A stretch of DNA of 64,000 bases from Ypsolopha sequella (Eukaryota; Arthropoda; Insecta; Lepidoptera; Ypsolophidae): the NCBI GenBank assembly GCA_934047225.1, contig OW203998.1, positions 19,545,280-19,609,279 of the forward strand, in the 5' to 3' direction. The translations under genes and the position numbers were made by a program. Of the stretch, positions 52,870 to 64,000 are shown piece after piece. How positions within the stretch are numbered: position 1 is the first letter of the stretch; every line of letters begins with the position of its first letter. The notes under the pieces were generated by a model. That model was not told the DNA's origin and searched no databases. It saw nothing but the letters and a program-made list of their open reading frames with translations.

Positions 52870-53089
52870 TATTATAGTCAGTTATGTCAGTCAGTTCTTG
52901 TCAGTTATGATTGTTTTGTCCTAGTAAACTTTATAGTTTTTATCTTCTAAAATCAATGACATTTGTCTAAAATAATAGGTGGCTGATACTTATAATATGC
53001 TACTTTCTCAGGGATGAGTTTGTATTTGTAGGCTATAAACTGATGAATAATTCTAGCAACTTGTGTCTATAGTCAGTTTTTTGTACGAT

Positions 53090-53340
53090 AAACTTACAGG
53101 CGCTTGTTATGTGTTGTATAGTTTCTGATGCACTGTGGCGGAGTCGATACTGATCTGTACGAAAGTTCTAGGTTGGGGTATAATGTGTTTTTGCTAATTG
53201 CGTGTAGCTATAACCTGATCTTGTATAGCCATCATGAAATCTTCAGGTTTAAGGAAGAGCTCGCCTTGTCGCAACCATGCATTTGACCCTTTTATATCAA
53301 AATGGGAATGTAGCAGTTCTTTTCGGTGTCTTCCGTGTGG
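53090..53340 (-). pseudogene. LINE ORF2 C-terminal fragment
   Basis: On the minus strand a frame reads PHGRHRKELLHSHFDIKGSN, then AWLRQGELFLKPEDFMMAIQ and DQVIATRN, and after a frame change DQYRLRHSASETIQHITSAC. WLRQGEL, AIQDQV and SETIQHITSAC are typical of the region after the reverse transcriptase in an arthropod LINE family. Upstream sequence is interrupted by a dispersed repeat (53365-53650). Confidence 0.65.
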
Positions 53341-53364
53341 AGACTTGCTCGAAAGCAGAGATTC

Positions 53365-53650
53365 TTAGGGTTCTGTGCCCTAAGGGTAACCACGGGACCC
53401 TATTACTAAGACTCCGCTGACCGTCTGTCACCAGGCTGTACCCCATGAACCGTGGTAGTTAGACAGTTGAAATTTTCACAGATGATGTATGTCTGTTGCC
53501 GCTATAACAACAAATACTAAAAAAACAGCATAAAATAAATATTTAAGGGGGCTTCCATACAACAGACATGTTTTTTTTTTGCCCTTTTTACAGATAATGG
53601 TACGGTACCCTTCGTGCGCGAGTCCGACTTGCACTTGGCCGGTTTTTTTC
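53365..53650 (-). repeat. Dispersed insect repeat, second copy
   Basis: Has TAGGGTTCTGTGCCCTAAGG, GACCGTCTGTCACCAGGCTG and, at the other end, CCGACTTGCACTTGGCCGGT. It sits inside LINE-derived sequence. Confidence 0.6.
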
Positions 53651-54850
53651 TTTTTCATCGGTTAGGATTTCATTGTGTTGTTTATCTAAGAAGTGCAAGT
53701 TAAGTGGTGTGAGATAAGTATCTGCTTGGGCTATTGTTTTTTGCAAATCTGAGTCATTTGATCAATTGTGAAAGAAGTTCCTAAGAGTGGTTATTTGTTT
53801 ATTGTGCAAGTTTTTGATGACCATTAGGCTTCTTCCCCCTTGGGGTGGCGGGTCATCTTTGCACGCAAGATTTTGGGTGATGTTTGTGGTGTTTTGTTAA
53901 GCTAGTGTTTATTATTATTTATGATTTTAATAGGCCGGTCTCAGACCATTTTATTATTCCGAATAAATAAGTCAGTATGGGTATGGCGTATGTGTTGATA
54001 GCATTGATGGTGTGTCGAGAATAAAGCTGTGATTTTCATGCTTCGGTCACAATCTGAAGGGTCCATGTCAAGAGAACCACGTTTCCTAATGAGTGAGATA
54101 CCTTACTTTACCTTACCTATCCCTATTGGTATCAGGTCAACGTTAAGGCTGGTGTAGCCTCCAATGATTTGGCCACGCCCATAACTGAGTTGGTCGCGTC
54201 ATGATGTCTGTTCATAAGTAGTCGCCCACGACCTTGAGTCAACCTGTGTCGGTATAAATATCGACAGAAACTATACTGAAATAACGTTCAAATTAGCGAG
54301 CACTGCATTACGTCGCTGGGTCTCCGGATAGCGCAAAGAAATTTATAAAAAAAATTTAGCTAGAACTTTTAAATAATATCGTCAATATGACTAAGTTTCA
54401 ATTTGATTATTTAAATCGGACTTTAGTACTAAATTGGACCCTGTTTTGGTAATTAATTTGTTAAATTATAGATAAAAATTTAAAATTCTAATCAATGCAT
54501 AACATTCCACATTATTATGTAGTAGAATTCATGTTTCTTTCTAATTTTTTACTAAATTAACATGTCAGTAAAACCCGACCTTAATTGTGGCTTTTATCGG
54601 TTACCAGTTGTAAGGACCACCTTAAAACCTTGACTTGTTCAGATTATTAATCTGTAATTCTACAAGAATGTAAAAAAGTAACTAAAATAGAAATACGTTT
54701 TGGACAAAAGAAATACATCTTAAATTCAAGGACATTCCTAGGCTAGGAATCCTAGCAATGTGCAGAGCCCTTTTCTTGAAGAAATAAAGATGTTTTGTAA
54801 ACGTGGTTTCGATCTAATATGTTGATGATGATTGATTGTAGGTTACTGAG
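53651..54850. other. Intergenic DNA, no gene recognised
   Basis: Mixed AT-rich DNA with probable LINE remnants to about 54250; no frame with family motifs. Confidence 0.45.
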
Positions 54851-55139
54851 CGTTTTCGCAGCCGGATTGTGAAAAACTCGCCTTTTTCTAAACAATCGAA
54901 ACAGAACACTTAAATTTAAAATTCACTCAATAGTTATTCAACACAACCTTATTATCTTTGGTTTCTGTAAATAAGAAATTCAAATTTACAGAAACCAATG
55001 GAAACTTTGCGATGGCAGCATACACAATACATAGGTAATAAGATTTTGTTGAATAACTATTGAGTGAATTTTGAATTTAAGTGTTCTGTTTTGATTAATT
55101 AGAAAAAGGCGGGTTTTTCACAATGCGGCTGCGAAACCG
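54851..55139. repeat. MITE, best preserved copy of its family
   Basis: Left end CGTTTTCGCAGCCGGATTGT, right end its inverse ACAATGCGGCTGCGAAACCG; the next 90 bp (CTTTTTCTAAACAATCGAAA, TTCACTCAATAGTTATTCAA) pair as well. The middle holds a second inverted pair (TTGGTTTCTGTAAATAAG). Related copies at 7231-7377 and 21094-22690. Confidence 0.85.
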
Positions 55140-57913
55140 AAATGTAGCAGTGCTTTACTGTAAAAACGATAAAAACATTAAAACAAATTTTATTTAAATT
55201 AATAATTTTATTTAATGTAAATATCAAACATTATACTAAATACACAAATAACAATTATTTCATCAGATTGTTGCTAGTTATAAAATTTATAAATAATATT
55301 CACTATTTTAAACATAGATAATTTTAAGCTAGGAACTAAAGTTTATATGCTAAAAGGAAGTAAGTTTCGCTATAAATTTTATTCAATGTAAACGTGAAGT
55401 CAAATTTCCTGATGTTAATATTAGAGCAATATTTTTGCTCGTATATCATCTTAATAAATTATTCTTATTTAATTACAATTTTAAAATAGATATACTCAAG
55501 AAAACGCATTAAATTAAATATTATGAATAAGATATATTTCGGGCCATTCGGGCATCAGTCACAATTAGGCACAATAAAGCATAGACATAGAACACTTTTT
55601 TTTTTTGTTGTTGTTTCCCGCCCTGGCTCAGAGCAAAAAGCGACAATATCAAAATTTTATAAAATATTCTAGTATTCCATCGAAATTGTATCTTGTTTTG
55701 TACCGAAATGTCCGATAAATCACCTAAAAAATGATGGGAAACATCAATTTCACAGGTAAATACGGATATGGTAAACAAAGTTTGATGTACATATTTATCC
55801 ATCCAAAACTGCAAAAAATGGCGTAAATAGAGTATTAAGTTGAAAACTATAATTGTTTGTGTTAGTAAAGTGCAATTTTTTTCAAAAACATTGCATTTCA
55901 AAGATTTTCTTACGTAAGAAAAGATTTGCTGGGTTTACTTTAGGGGCGTACCCTTACAACGAACTTACAACGAAATATATATCTTGAAATATATATCTCA
56001 TTCAAGTAAGTATATTTATTTTAAAATTATAATAAATTATAAAATGGTCAATAAATCATATTTATTTACTTATTTATTACATGAAACTTCCGTTTAATCG
56101 GCACAGCCGAATAACGCTCTAACGATCGGACAGAGGCTTTATACTTTATGGGTTTTCGTATTTTTGAAAATTACGCATGGAAGACTAGGTTTCTTTATAC
56201 AATATCTAATTAAAGGGAAGACACTTAGTTGTTTGTCTACTGTTTGCAACAAAGAACAACAGGATAAATACTTCTACAATCATTGAGAAATAGATGTTGT
56301 TTATACTTGAAATAAACGGATTAACTCATTTTAAAATCTGTGAAACTTCAAGACACTTTAATAAGGTACGTTTGGCTGAGATCGAATTCAGTGTAATACC
56401 GTATAATAAAAAATCCGGCAAATTAGGGGACAACTTTTGCTGTTGGCTGCAAAGCCTCTCCTACTGACCACGTTTGTTGCTTCGACTGAAATGACGTGAT
56501 TTATGGCCAGTGAAGTAAATAGTAGCGTTTGGCTTGTTTTTTCGGTGATGCGATCTTATACCGGTCAGTATTGGCTTGTTTTAACTCTTTTTCTGACTGA
56601 ACCAACATGCAGTATGTGGCTTCTAGATTGAAGTGATTCAAATTGAACTAGGATCCGGTCTTACCAGTAGCGTTCGAGGGATTAAAATCGTCCGATCTTT
56701 TCCTGTATAAAAAAATGAGACCGGTTCTCAAACTTTTTGAATTTGTACTCTCATTACAAAGTGTTAACTAGCATTTTAAATCTGATTTTAAAATGAGATT
56801 ATCCACTTATTAAAATGTATGTTAACTTCTTATAATTTCAATCATATAATGGAGATGTCCGAAGGTAAAATTTTATTTTTTATAAATAATATTATAATAA
56901 ATCATGCTATATAATTGCTCTGCATAAGTAGATCACAGACTAACATAGGAAACTTTACAAATAGATAGTACCTACCCACGCTAACTAACTTGCATAAATT
57001 AAAATGATTTTTTGTCCGAAGTGTTGTACACTAAAAATGCACTCTTTCCTACTCCATAAATGTACTCTGTCTACATTTATGTTTAGGTCGGTTATCTGTA
57101 TAAGTTTAATTAAAAATTTACGAAAGTTCAAAATATTTTCTAAATATTACGTCGTTCTTATTTTTCCTTGGGTCCCAGATAATTGATTTGGTTACATGTC
57201 AAATTTCATCTCAGTCCAGCCATTCTTGGCACAAAATTTCGAAATTCAAAGGATTTTTGTGCAAACTAATTTGGCAACTAAACTAGTGACTATTCGTCTA
57301 CACGTAAAACTAATATGCTAAGACTCAGGACAATAAATACATTGATGTCCTGAGAACACTGGAGAGGAGAATCTTGTGTTTCGGCGCAGGAGCCACCAGC
57401 AAAAGACCTGCCTCTTTATTCATCTTCACATTCGTACTCCGCCGAAGAATGGTCTGTAAAGAAAACAAATATGAAGAAATCTATATAATTTTAATAATAT
57501 TGCAGTGGTCCACAACATTTATTTTGTTTCAAGATTCCATTTTTGTTTGGGAATAAAAATAAAAGTAAACTATATTTAAAAAAAACCGACTAAGTGCGTG
57601 TCGGGCCATGCGCAGTGTAGATTTCCGTAGTTGCCGTCACAATATCCGTACTTAGAAGGTTCATAAACTTATATTTACTAGCTGTTACACACAGCTAACA
57701 ACTTCATCTGAGTAATTTTCAATGGAATTTGTACAAAATTTTCATTTTACTCGTTAACTTGCAGTAAAGCCTTCTTAGCTGTGGTAGTTTTCCTTTTAAC
57801 TTAGTTATAAACACTACTGCCGTGACAATTTTTTCACATATCCAAAAAACATTTTTTTGTTACCTATTGAAAATAGCCAAGAAATAAATGTACCTTAAGA
57901 CAATCATCCCACC
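55140..57913. other. Intergenic region, no supported gene
   Basis: AT-rich throughout. The longest frame (about 126 codons, minus, 55521-55901) has no family features and an implausible composition. 57585-57640 holds a piece of the dispersed repeat (AACCGACTAAGTGCG). I see nothing else. Confidence 0.55.
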
Positions 57914-58097
57914 TTAGATCTCCTTGAGGTAAACCCTGGCCTCGAGATGCGGCGGTTTGGGCACTGGCGCACCAGGAAGGTCTTCGTACTTGATTGCGTA
58001 GATCTTTCGATAGCCGGTTCTCTCCGCCACGGCAGCCGAAAATGCTGATGTGGCGTCCATGCGCAAAGCCCCCGCACCGATGCTACGGGCCAGTTTT
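57914..58097 (-). CDS. Second arylalkylamine N-acetyltransferase-like gene, last coding exon
   Basis: Terminal exon of a paralogue of the 30490-49240 gene. It begins after a CCACAG acceptor with the same phase (one base completing a codon), and reads KLARSIGAGALRMDATSAFS, then AAVAERTGYRKIYAIKYEDL and ends PHLEARVYLKEI-stop, 60 codons. It aligns without gaps to the start of the first gene's last exon (ALTKERGIRLLRMDCSSAYS) and shares RVY-KE at the end. The first of the two family serines is Thr (DATSAFS), the second is kept. Upstream exons must lie beyond 58097 on this strand; I did not find them before the window ends, so the gene is partial or its other exons are far away. Confidence 0.82.
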
Positions 58098-58192
58098 CTG
58101 TGGAGAAATGTTCAAGTTATGTTAGTACCAGTCTCGATTCTCCACAGTGGCATTCCTGTTGACCCTTGATTAAGGCGTCATTGCTGCTTATA

Positions 58193-59057
58193 CAGGCTGC
58201 AAAAAATTTAAGGGCCCTGGATGGGAACTACCTTAAATACTTTAATTAGCTCATTTTACTGAATGTAAACATTCCTTTATTTTTTAAAAGAAACAAAACT
58301 GCATTCAAAGATCTCCTAAAATTTGCTTGTCTTACCCGGGAATCGAAACAACTTAAAATTAAAAAAATACACCTTCGCTATTTTATTAAACGAATCGGTA
58401 GGATTATTGTTCAGAATAAAATTTGTCTAATAAAAATTTGGTCTTTAAAATCAAAAAAGTGAAAACTAATATTAATTTTATTTTATTATCAATACGAAGA
58501 ACACATAAACATGAAACATTTTTTAACGAAGACTGATATTAAGAAGAGAAAAGAATCCTGGTAAGTTAAAGCAAAACGAAACAAAATTTGAAATTGGAAC
58601 GAACACTTTTATCGATTTTAAAAATTTTGAAAGTTATGGTTCGAATTTCAAATTAGCAAGCTTGTACTTCATACGATGTCTTTGGATGTTAGAGAGATAA
58701 GAAAATTATAACGTAATTTACATGTTACAAGTGAACAGTACTAGGTATTGTTAATAAAGAACTTGTAATAAATATTCAATTTCATGGGTATCTCGTACAA
58801 CAGAAGACCAAATGTTTAATAGACAAAATTTTATCCTGAATAATAATCCTACCGGTTCGTATAATAAAGTAGCGCGGGTTTATTTTTAAAATTTTTGGTT
58901 GTTTCGATTCCCGGGTGAGACAAGCGAATTTTAGAAGATCTTTGAATGCAGTTTTGTTTCTTTTAAAAAATAAAGGAATGTTTCCTTTCAGTAAAATAAG
59001 CTAACTAAAGGATTTAAGGTAGCTCCCCTCCAGGGCCCTTAAATTTGCTCCACCCTG
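58193..59057. mobile_element. TA-flanked element with about 270-bp inverted ends
   Basis: Begins CAGGCTGCAAAAAATTTAAG and ends CTTAAATTTGCTCCACCCTG, TA on both sides. The ends pair for some 270 bp (for example CATTCCTTTATTTTTTAAAA / TTTTAAAAAATAAAGGAATG and TAGGATTATTGTTCAG / CTGAATAATAATCCTA). Centre about 300 bp, no coding potential. It lies 95 bp upstream of the paralogue's last exon, in its intron. Confidence 0.8.
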
Positions 59058-59198
59058 TACACAGGTAGACAATGCGCGGATCAGGTGGGTGCGATGTTGG
59101 GTCACTTATTCCTGTAGCGGTAAAATGTGATGCTAGGAAGTACTGTCGTTAGTTGACGTTTGTCATTAACGTCACTAAATTCAGCGGTTCCCCTTAAG

Positions 59199-59555
59199 AG
59201 GATGGCATACCCTAGCAACTTTTTTATTACCCGTCCTGCACAATAAGCCCAATGGCAAAGACCTTATTTGCTTTTGATAGAGGCGATTATATGTTGGCTC
59301 AAGGGCCTCTTTTTCTTGGACGCGTAATACTAGTGATCACGCAGCGAAACAGCAAATTGGTGTGTTTTTAACTAATACTGAAATATTTTGTATGGAAAAA
59401 AAAAATTGAATTTAAGTAGAATCCCTTCATATTTCTATTACCTATTTTATGAAAAACAAAATCAAGTTGATCTCTTAACCGCGTTCTTGAAACGAACGTT
59501 TGAAAGCAAAAAAAAAAGAGAGTGGAAGACATTTTATTTTGACAAAACTATAAAT
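59199..59555 (+). repeat. 360-bp dispersed repeat, copy 2
   Basis: Partner of 49897-50255, same orientation, with a few small insertions and deletions. Confidence 0.8.
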
Positions 59556-59870
59556 CCTTGCTGTGATCGCTCATACTACAGGATATATTTATCTCTCGCT
59601 CCCCAGGTGCCAAGTTAACTCGGCCGGGTTGAAATGATCTGATGAAGTGTTACGAACTGGTATTAAAAGCGGTAATAAAGAATGCAATATCCAGTTTCTA
59701 CTCTACGTTTAATTGATGTCACTTGTTATTTATCTTGATCTTGCATAGCAGTACCTAGACAACTAGTCACCAAAACAATAAACTAAAGACAATTTACTGT
59801 AATATTATTAAAACTCGCGTGAGCTGACATACTAAATTATTATTACATACGGCTTGAACACTCACGTGTG

Positions 59871-60007
59871 ATTGTTGTTGACTATATGCCAACCAGTGCC
59901 CGTTTGACAACGACAGTGAACGCCGCGTCGTCGTCCTAAGAACTACACTCGCCTTGATAATGCCGAAATTGTATCGGTGAAACGGTTGGCATATAGTCAA
60001 CAACAAT
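59871..60007. repeat. Short terminal-inverted-repeat element
   Basis: ATTGTTGTTGACTATATGCC and its inverse GGCATATAGTCAACAACAAT bound 137 bp with a GC-richer centre (CGCCGCGTCGTCGTCC). Confidence 0.7.
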
Positions 60008-60510
60008 TTACTGTTTTATGAGCCTCTGCTCAAACTGAACCCTAAATAGGTCTCACAGATAGGTAATCATAATTTCTTGCAAATTTTCTAGCCAACTCTA
60101 TTCAATTAACCCATCATTCCGAACAAGCAGACAGCTGAATGTCTTATTCATCGCCATGTTTATTATTTATGACACCATACCATAATCAACCACAGCTTGT
60201 TGCTGAATACAGTGGCGCGGCTGTACAATTTTTGCCCACAGGCAATGATTTTTTTACCGTAAAATAAAGGACTTCAACCTTTATCTTTTGAAGTATGGGC
60301 ATTCGAATTGAATTTGAATAGTTTAATAAATAAAATAAAATTTGTTGTCCTTAAAATCTGCCCCAGGTCTATTACTAAATCCGCCACTGACAAGATGTCT
60401 TCCCCGGTTGGTTAGCTACTTGGGATAATAATTCAACGTGTAAAGGGAATCTAGCACATATCATTGTTATAGTGACATTCAAAGTTGCAGATTATTGTTG
60501 CAGATGGTAC

Positions 60511-61311
60511 AGTGCTCGCCAATCTTTTAGTCGCCTCTGAAGCTAGCCCCAAGAATCGACGCATTAGCCGTTTTACGGTGTCAGGGGGACGTTACAGGAG
60601 CGAGGGCGCGGAGCACACCCGCCTGCGTGCCGCACCACACCCCCCGCTCGCCATTCAGCAGGTGTCAACACTATGCGTTGGTGTTAGTGCTACGTCCGTA
60701 CACTACACACGCGCGCGTTGCATGAAAAGTACCTACGAGGAAAAAATTCTATGATTCTTTAAGTTAATCGTTGATTCTGTTTGTTATAGTTTATTGTTTC
60801 TGTTGCCTTTATTTGTTGTTTTGTTGATTTATTTTTATTCAAGTTTTGTTGATTTAGTTTGTTAAAGTTTTAAGACGACAATGTAGGAAAACGGTGTATT
60901 AAAATAATTATTGAAGTCAGAGACAATGACAATGGACCCGACGACGATACTGAGGAGGACCAAAATTCTACAGACGATAGTGATTCGGACGAAAATCTTC
61001 CTTCTTCAAGTAGGGAACCAGTTTTTATAGATGGTGTCTCACCTCTCTAAATAGAGTAACAACGTATTTGCCTATATTTGTACATTATAAATTTACTTAT
61101 TTTTAATATTAATGCGTTTTATTTACATACTTAAGATTGCACTAAAATAATAAATAAATAATTAAATAGCTAGGTACAACAAGTACACCTTTCCACTTAT
61201 AGTAAACATTTAATAAATAATCAACCGTCGATATTATTGTTTCCTTGACTGTACCTGCGCAAGCTTGCACTCGTAACTCACTCAGAGGCGACTAAAAGAT
61301 TGGCGCGCACT
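60511..61311 (+). mobile_element. 0.8-kb DNA-transposon derivative with acidic ORF remnant
   Basis: Ends: AGTGCTCGCCAATCTTTTAG at the left, CTAAAAGATTGGCGCGCACT at the right, about 28-bp inverted repeats with one mismatch. Inside, about 60905-61048, a frame reads IIEVRDNDNGPDDDTEEDQN and then DSDSDENLPSSSREPVF, an acidic stretch like the N terminus of some transposases (for example piggyBac-type). It is too short for an enzyme. No clear target duplication. Confidence 0.5.
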
Positions 61312-61387
61312 ATATCACAATGGTCGTTGAATAAGAAACAATGTTTCATGTCATGACTCTCGGGACGAGAATGGTAGACACATTATA

Positions 61388-61649
61388 CAAGGTGACTTTT
61401 TGATCATCGTCCAAATTCATACTGGAGGCTTGATAAGTGATCAGTATCTTGGATCAATAACAATTTTTGTGAAATTTGTAAAATGAAATTTCGGCTTCCC
61501 ATAGAAATTCACTTCCAGTTCCGAGTGAATCACTATGGGGAGTCGAAATTTCATTTTACGAATTTGACAAAAATTGTTATTGATCCATGATACTGATCAC
61601 TTACCAAGCCACCAGTATGAATTTGGACGATGATCAAAAAGTCACCTTG
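61388..61649. repeat. 262-bp palindromic MITE, copy 2
   Basis: Same length as copy 1 (43159-43420), inverted relative to it judging by the asymmetric centre; flanked by TA (61386-61387, 61650-61651). Confidence 0.85.
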
Positions 61650-61651
61650 TA

Positions 61652-62639
61652 TATGAAGCTATGAAAATGGAAAATCAATTCGGAAAATATCAGATTAGTG
61701 AGACTGGTTTTAGCCATCTGTGTAGTTCTCAGTGGATAAATAGGTTGAGTTGTAGACCCGCGGCAGTCAAAACTGTAGCTTCAAATTCGGTCCGTGCTTT
61801 ATCTTTTGAGCGTTTTTCTCGTTTATTTTTTTCTTAGTTCTTAGCTTTCCTCCAGATGTCGCTGTCCATGTCACCATAGATAAAACATGTTTCGTAGCAA
61901 TCAATGTCAAAGTGGTTTTTAGTTCGTTTGGAATCTGTGGAAATTTTGTCTTTGATTATGTTGCTAAAGTATGCGACAGTGCCATCTAGGAATCTTATTT
62001 AACACTAAATTTGACACAAGGAAAGACGCTCATTTAATTTTGAATAATACACTCTAGAGTTTAGATATAAAATGTGATTTTAAGCTAAAACCATCGATTT
62101 GGAGCTCTTAAAAATTAAAGTTTTACTTTTTAAAGAATCATATTTTAAATTTAAATTCTACATGCTTACTTTAGTTTAAAAAAATGAAATTCAGGGAAGG
62201 TCAACCATTAAGTTGACCAGGTAGAAAATTCCATAGTAGGTGTCTCAAAAATAGTATGGAGAGGTAAAATAGTCATTATTTGGGATTGTGGTTTCTTTCA
62301 GTTTTAATATTCAAATAAACGGAATATTTCTTTAGTATAAGTAAATCATTCGGATGTAATAAATAACCCATCAACGTCTTCGCAATGAGGAATTTTCTTA
62401 TATGACGCAGAAAGTAAAGGTAAATTTTTTTTGTTACGATTTTTTGTAATAATGAAACTTATTTAGCTGATTGACGGAGATGTTTGTGTCATATTTGACG
62501 TTAAACTTAGACGTAGAAGAAGTGTCAACAGATAGGGCACTCATTTAATTGTGCAAGTGCAATGTATGACTAACATCTATAGTGTAAACAAATACGTACT
62601 AAGTTTGTTTCGTATCAAGAAGGCCAGACGACGAAACAT
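61652..62639. other. Intergenic or intronic DNA, nothing recognised
   Basis: AT-rich, no frame or repeat that I can support. Confidence 0.5.
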
Positions 62640-63130
62640 ACGAGTACAGACCAAAGATTTCAAAAAAGTTTAGATGAGCCCTGGCACCTAAAATCTATTG
62701 CATTGTTTTTGAATGTGTTTTGAATGTGAAATGTCACACTTTTGGCTTTATTCGTGTTTATTGAAATGTAAGTGCACTTTAAAAATGCACACGACGCTAT
62801 ATTGAGACCCCTTTTCTCGTAAAAATTCCCAAAGATTTCAAAAAAGTTTAGATGAGCCCTGGCACCTAAAATCTATTGCATTGTTTTCGAATGTGAAATA
62901 TCACACTTTTGGCTTTATTCGTGTTTATTGAAATGTTAGTGCACTTTAAAAATGCACACGACGCTATATTGAGACCCCTTTTCTCGTAAAAATTCATTAA
63001 GGCGTCCATCTATCAGTGTGTTCAGATGAACACTGATTCCAAACGTGTGAGCATCACCCATTTAAACATGAAAACATTTTGGTGCTGTCATACTACAGTA
63101 AGGACCTATCTTTACTTTTTGAAATCTTTG
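62640..63130 (+). repeat. Dispersed repeat with internal 172-bp tandem duplication
   Basis: CCAAAGATTTCAAAAAAGTT starts two direct units (about 62655 and 62828), each ending ATTGAGACCCCTTTTCTCGT; the second has an 8-10 bp deletion. After them come TTCAGATGAACACTGATTCC and GTGTGAGCATCACCC, shared inverted with 48740-49075. The whole is bounded by inverted AAAGATTTCAAAAA / TTTTTGAAATCTTTGG. Confidence 0.7.
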
Positions 63131-63880
63131 GTACAGATAGCAAAGGAGATAGTACCCAGGCTCAGCGCAAACACTTTGAACCCAAGACCCACTGGTGAGT
63201 GATAGATGAGATGTGAAATACTTGGCCCATCTCTACTCCGTGCCTTCCGATATGAAACAGTTGTGCGAACAACACTACTCCAAGTGTTCTATGAGCTGAC
63301 AAGACAGTTATGAAGATTTATAACTTTAGGTTATGAGAACGGCTAATTAAATAGACAAGAAAACCACTTTGCTGTGCCATTCATTTTACGTTATTTAAAT
63401 TCATAACTTTTAATTGACTTGTTTATGGAGTCGGTCTGAGTGAATAGCTGAAATTGACAGACGGACGGGTATCACTAAAAGGGCTTTAGTGTTTTGACAG
63501 AACCCTAAAAAGCAACAATAGTAGGGGGTAACCGGTAGAATGCCTAGTCTCAGTCCCGGTTCGAGATTAGCCAGGGCACTATTACGTTGGGACCAGATAA
63601 TCTTTGGTTAAAAGTGGATGTACATGTCGTCAGTCAATGACAATGTTGTTCTCGAAGCACGCGTTAAAAACTAATAATAAGCAACATTTGATTCTAACCT
63701 ACTGCATTGCATTTACACAGGTCCTACGGAAATATTTGAATTGACGCAGTTTCTTAGATCTTATTAGGTACAGCTGCTTTATATAGCCTTGAAATAGGTA
63801 GCTTAATCGTTATTAAACCAGCATTGTTAAAGACTAGGTATAAACAGAGGTGTAAGTAGAAAAATTGTGCCCCGGGCGAA
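63131..63880. other. Window-end DNA without gene
   Basis: Contains a partial dispersed repeat near 63430-63515 (ATGGAGTCGGTCTGAG, GTTTTGACAGAACCCTAAAA). No coding evidence. Confidence 0.45.
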
Positions 63881-63904
63881 TATACTCTACCGCCACTAGC
63901 CAGC

Positions 63905-64000
63905 TGCCCAGCGGGCCTATTATGTATCTCTAGTTGCCTTCTGGACTGGGTGTCTATCATCAAAAACATAGATATACTATCAAATTCCGATTTCCTAAGG
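63905..64000. repeat. Partial copy of the 41183-41597 inverted-repeat element
   Basis: CAGCGGGCCTATTATGTATC, TCTAGTTGCCTTCTGGACTG and ATCAAAAACATAGATATACT match the right half of that element; cut by the window edge. Confidence 0.75.

Noticed and set aside
55521..55901. 126-codon minus-strand ORF
   Set aside because: AT-rich, hydrophobic random-like composition, no motif, no splice or start support.

Overview
The window looks like nuclear DNA of an insect, most probably a moth or butterfly (Lepidoptera). It is AT-rich and intron-containing, and it is crowded with short TA-flanked terminal-inverted-repeat and foldback elements, tRNA-derived SINE pieces, and several dispersed repeats of the kind common in Lepidoptera. 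The order is an inference from sequence style and gene content; no marker in the window proves the species.

Four host loci can be supported. (1) 6401-6795 minus: first coding exon of the Unc-76/FEZ kinesin-adaptor gene; the rest of the gene lies outside or was not found. (2) 19606-25383 plus: a complete six-exon gene for a membrane-anchored J-domain protein of DNAJC4/DnaJ-60 type (234 codons, all splice phases agree). (3) 30490-49240 minus: a complete four-coding-exon arylalkylamine N-acetyltransferase (222 codons, all phases agree), with a probable non-coding first exon near 51132. (4) 57914-58097 minus: the terminal coding exon of a second, diverged arylalkylamine N-acetyltransferase, so this end of the window carries a small tandem family.

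Two large retrotransposons stand out. A structurally complete DIRS-type tyrosine-recombinase element (about 14128-19355) lies about 250 bp upstream of the J-protein start codon, with split inverted terminal repeats, an internal complementary region, a gag-like ORF, RT/RNase H/methyltransferase-like ORF and recombinase ORF. A BEL/Pao LTR element (31260-38883) lies in intron 3 of the N-acetyltransferase. Its two 392-bp LTRs read as identical, it has a 5-bp target duplication, and its gag and pol share one frame separated only by a TGA-CTA stop inside a perfect 11-bp stem-loop. Its pol is then broken by a frame change before the integrase.

The rest is mostly small-repeat debris: two copies of a 262-bp near-palindrome with TA duplications, a perfect 109-bp-arm hairpin (10878-11120), a 155-bp foldback (43990-44144), a non-autonomous hAT element with a perfect 8-bp target duplication (27819-28602), two copies of a THAP-fragment element, a 5'-truncated LINE interrupted by a foldback, another LINE fragment, and a 0.9-kb ATG-triplet plus GATAC/GGTAC-pentamer array inside N-acetyltransferase intron 1. 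The 1-6.4 kb and 55.1-57.9 kb stretches contain no gene I can support. Nothing prokaryotic, no CRISPR array and no intact functional tRNA or rRNA gene was seen. All intron-exon models are from reading frames, splice dinucleotides and family motifs only.
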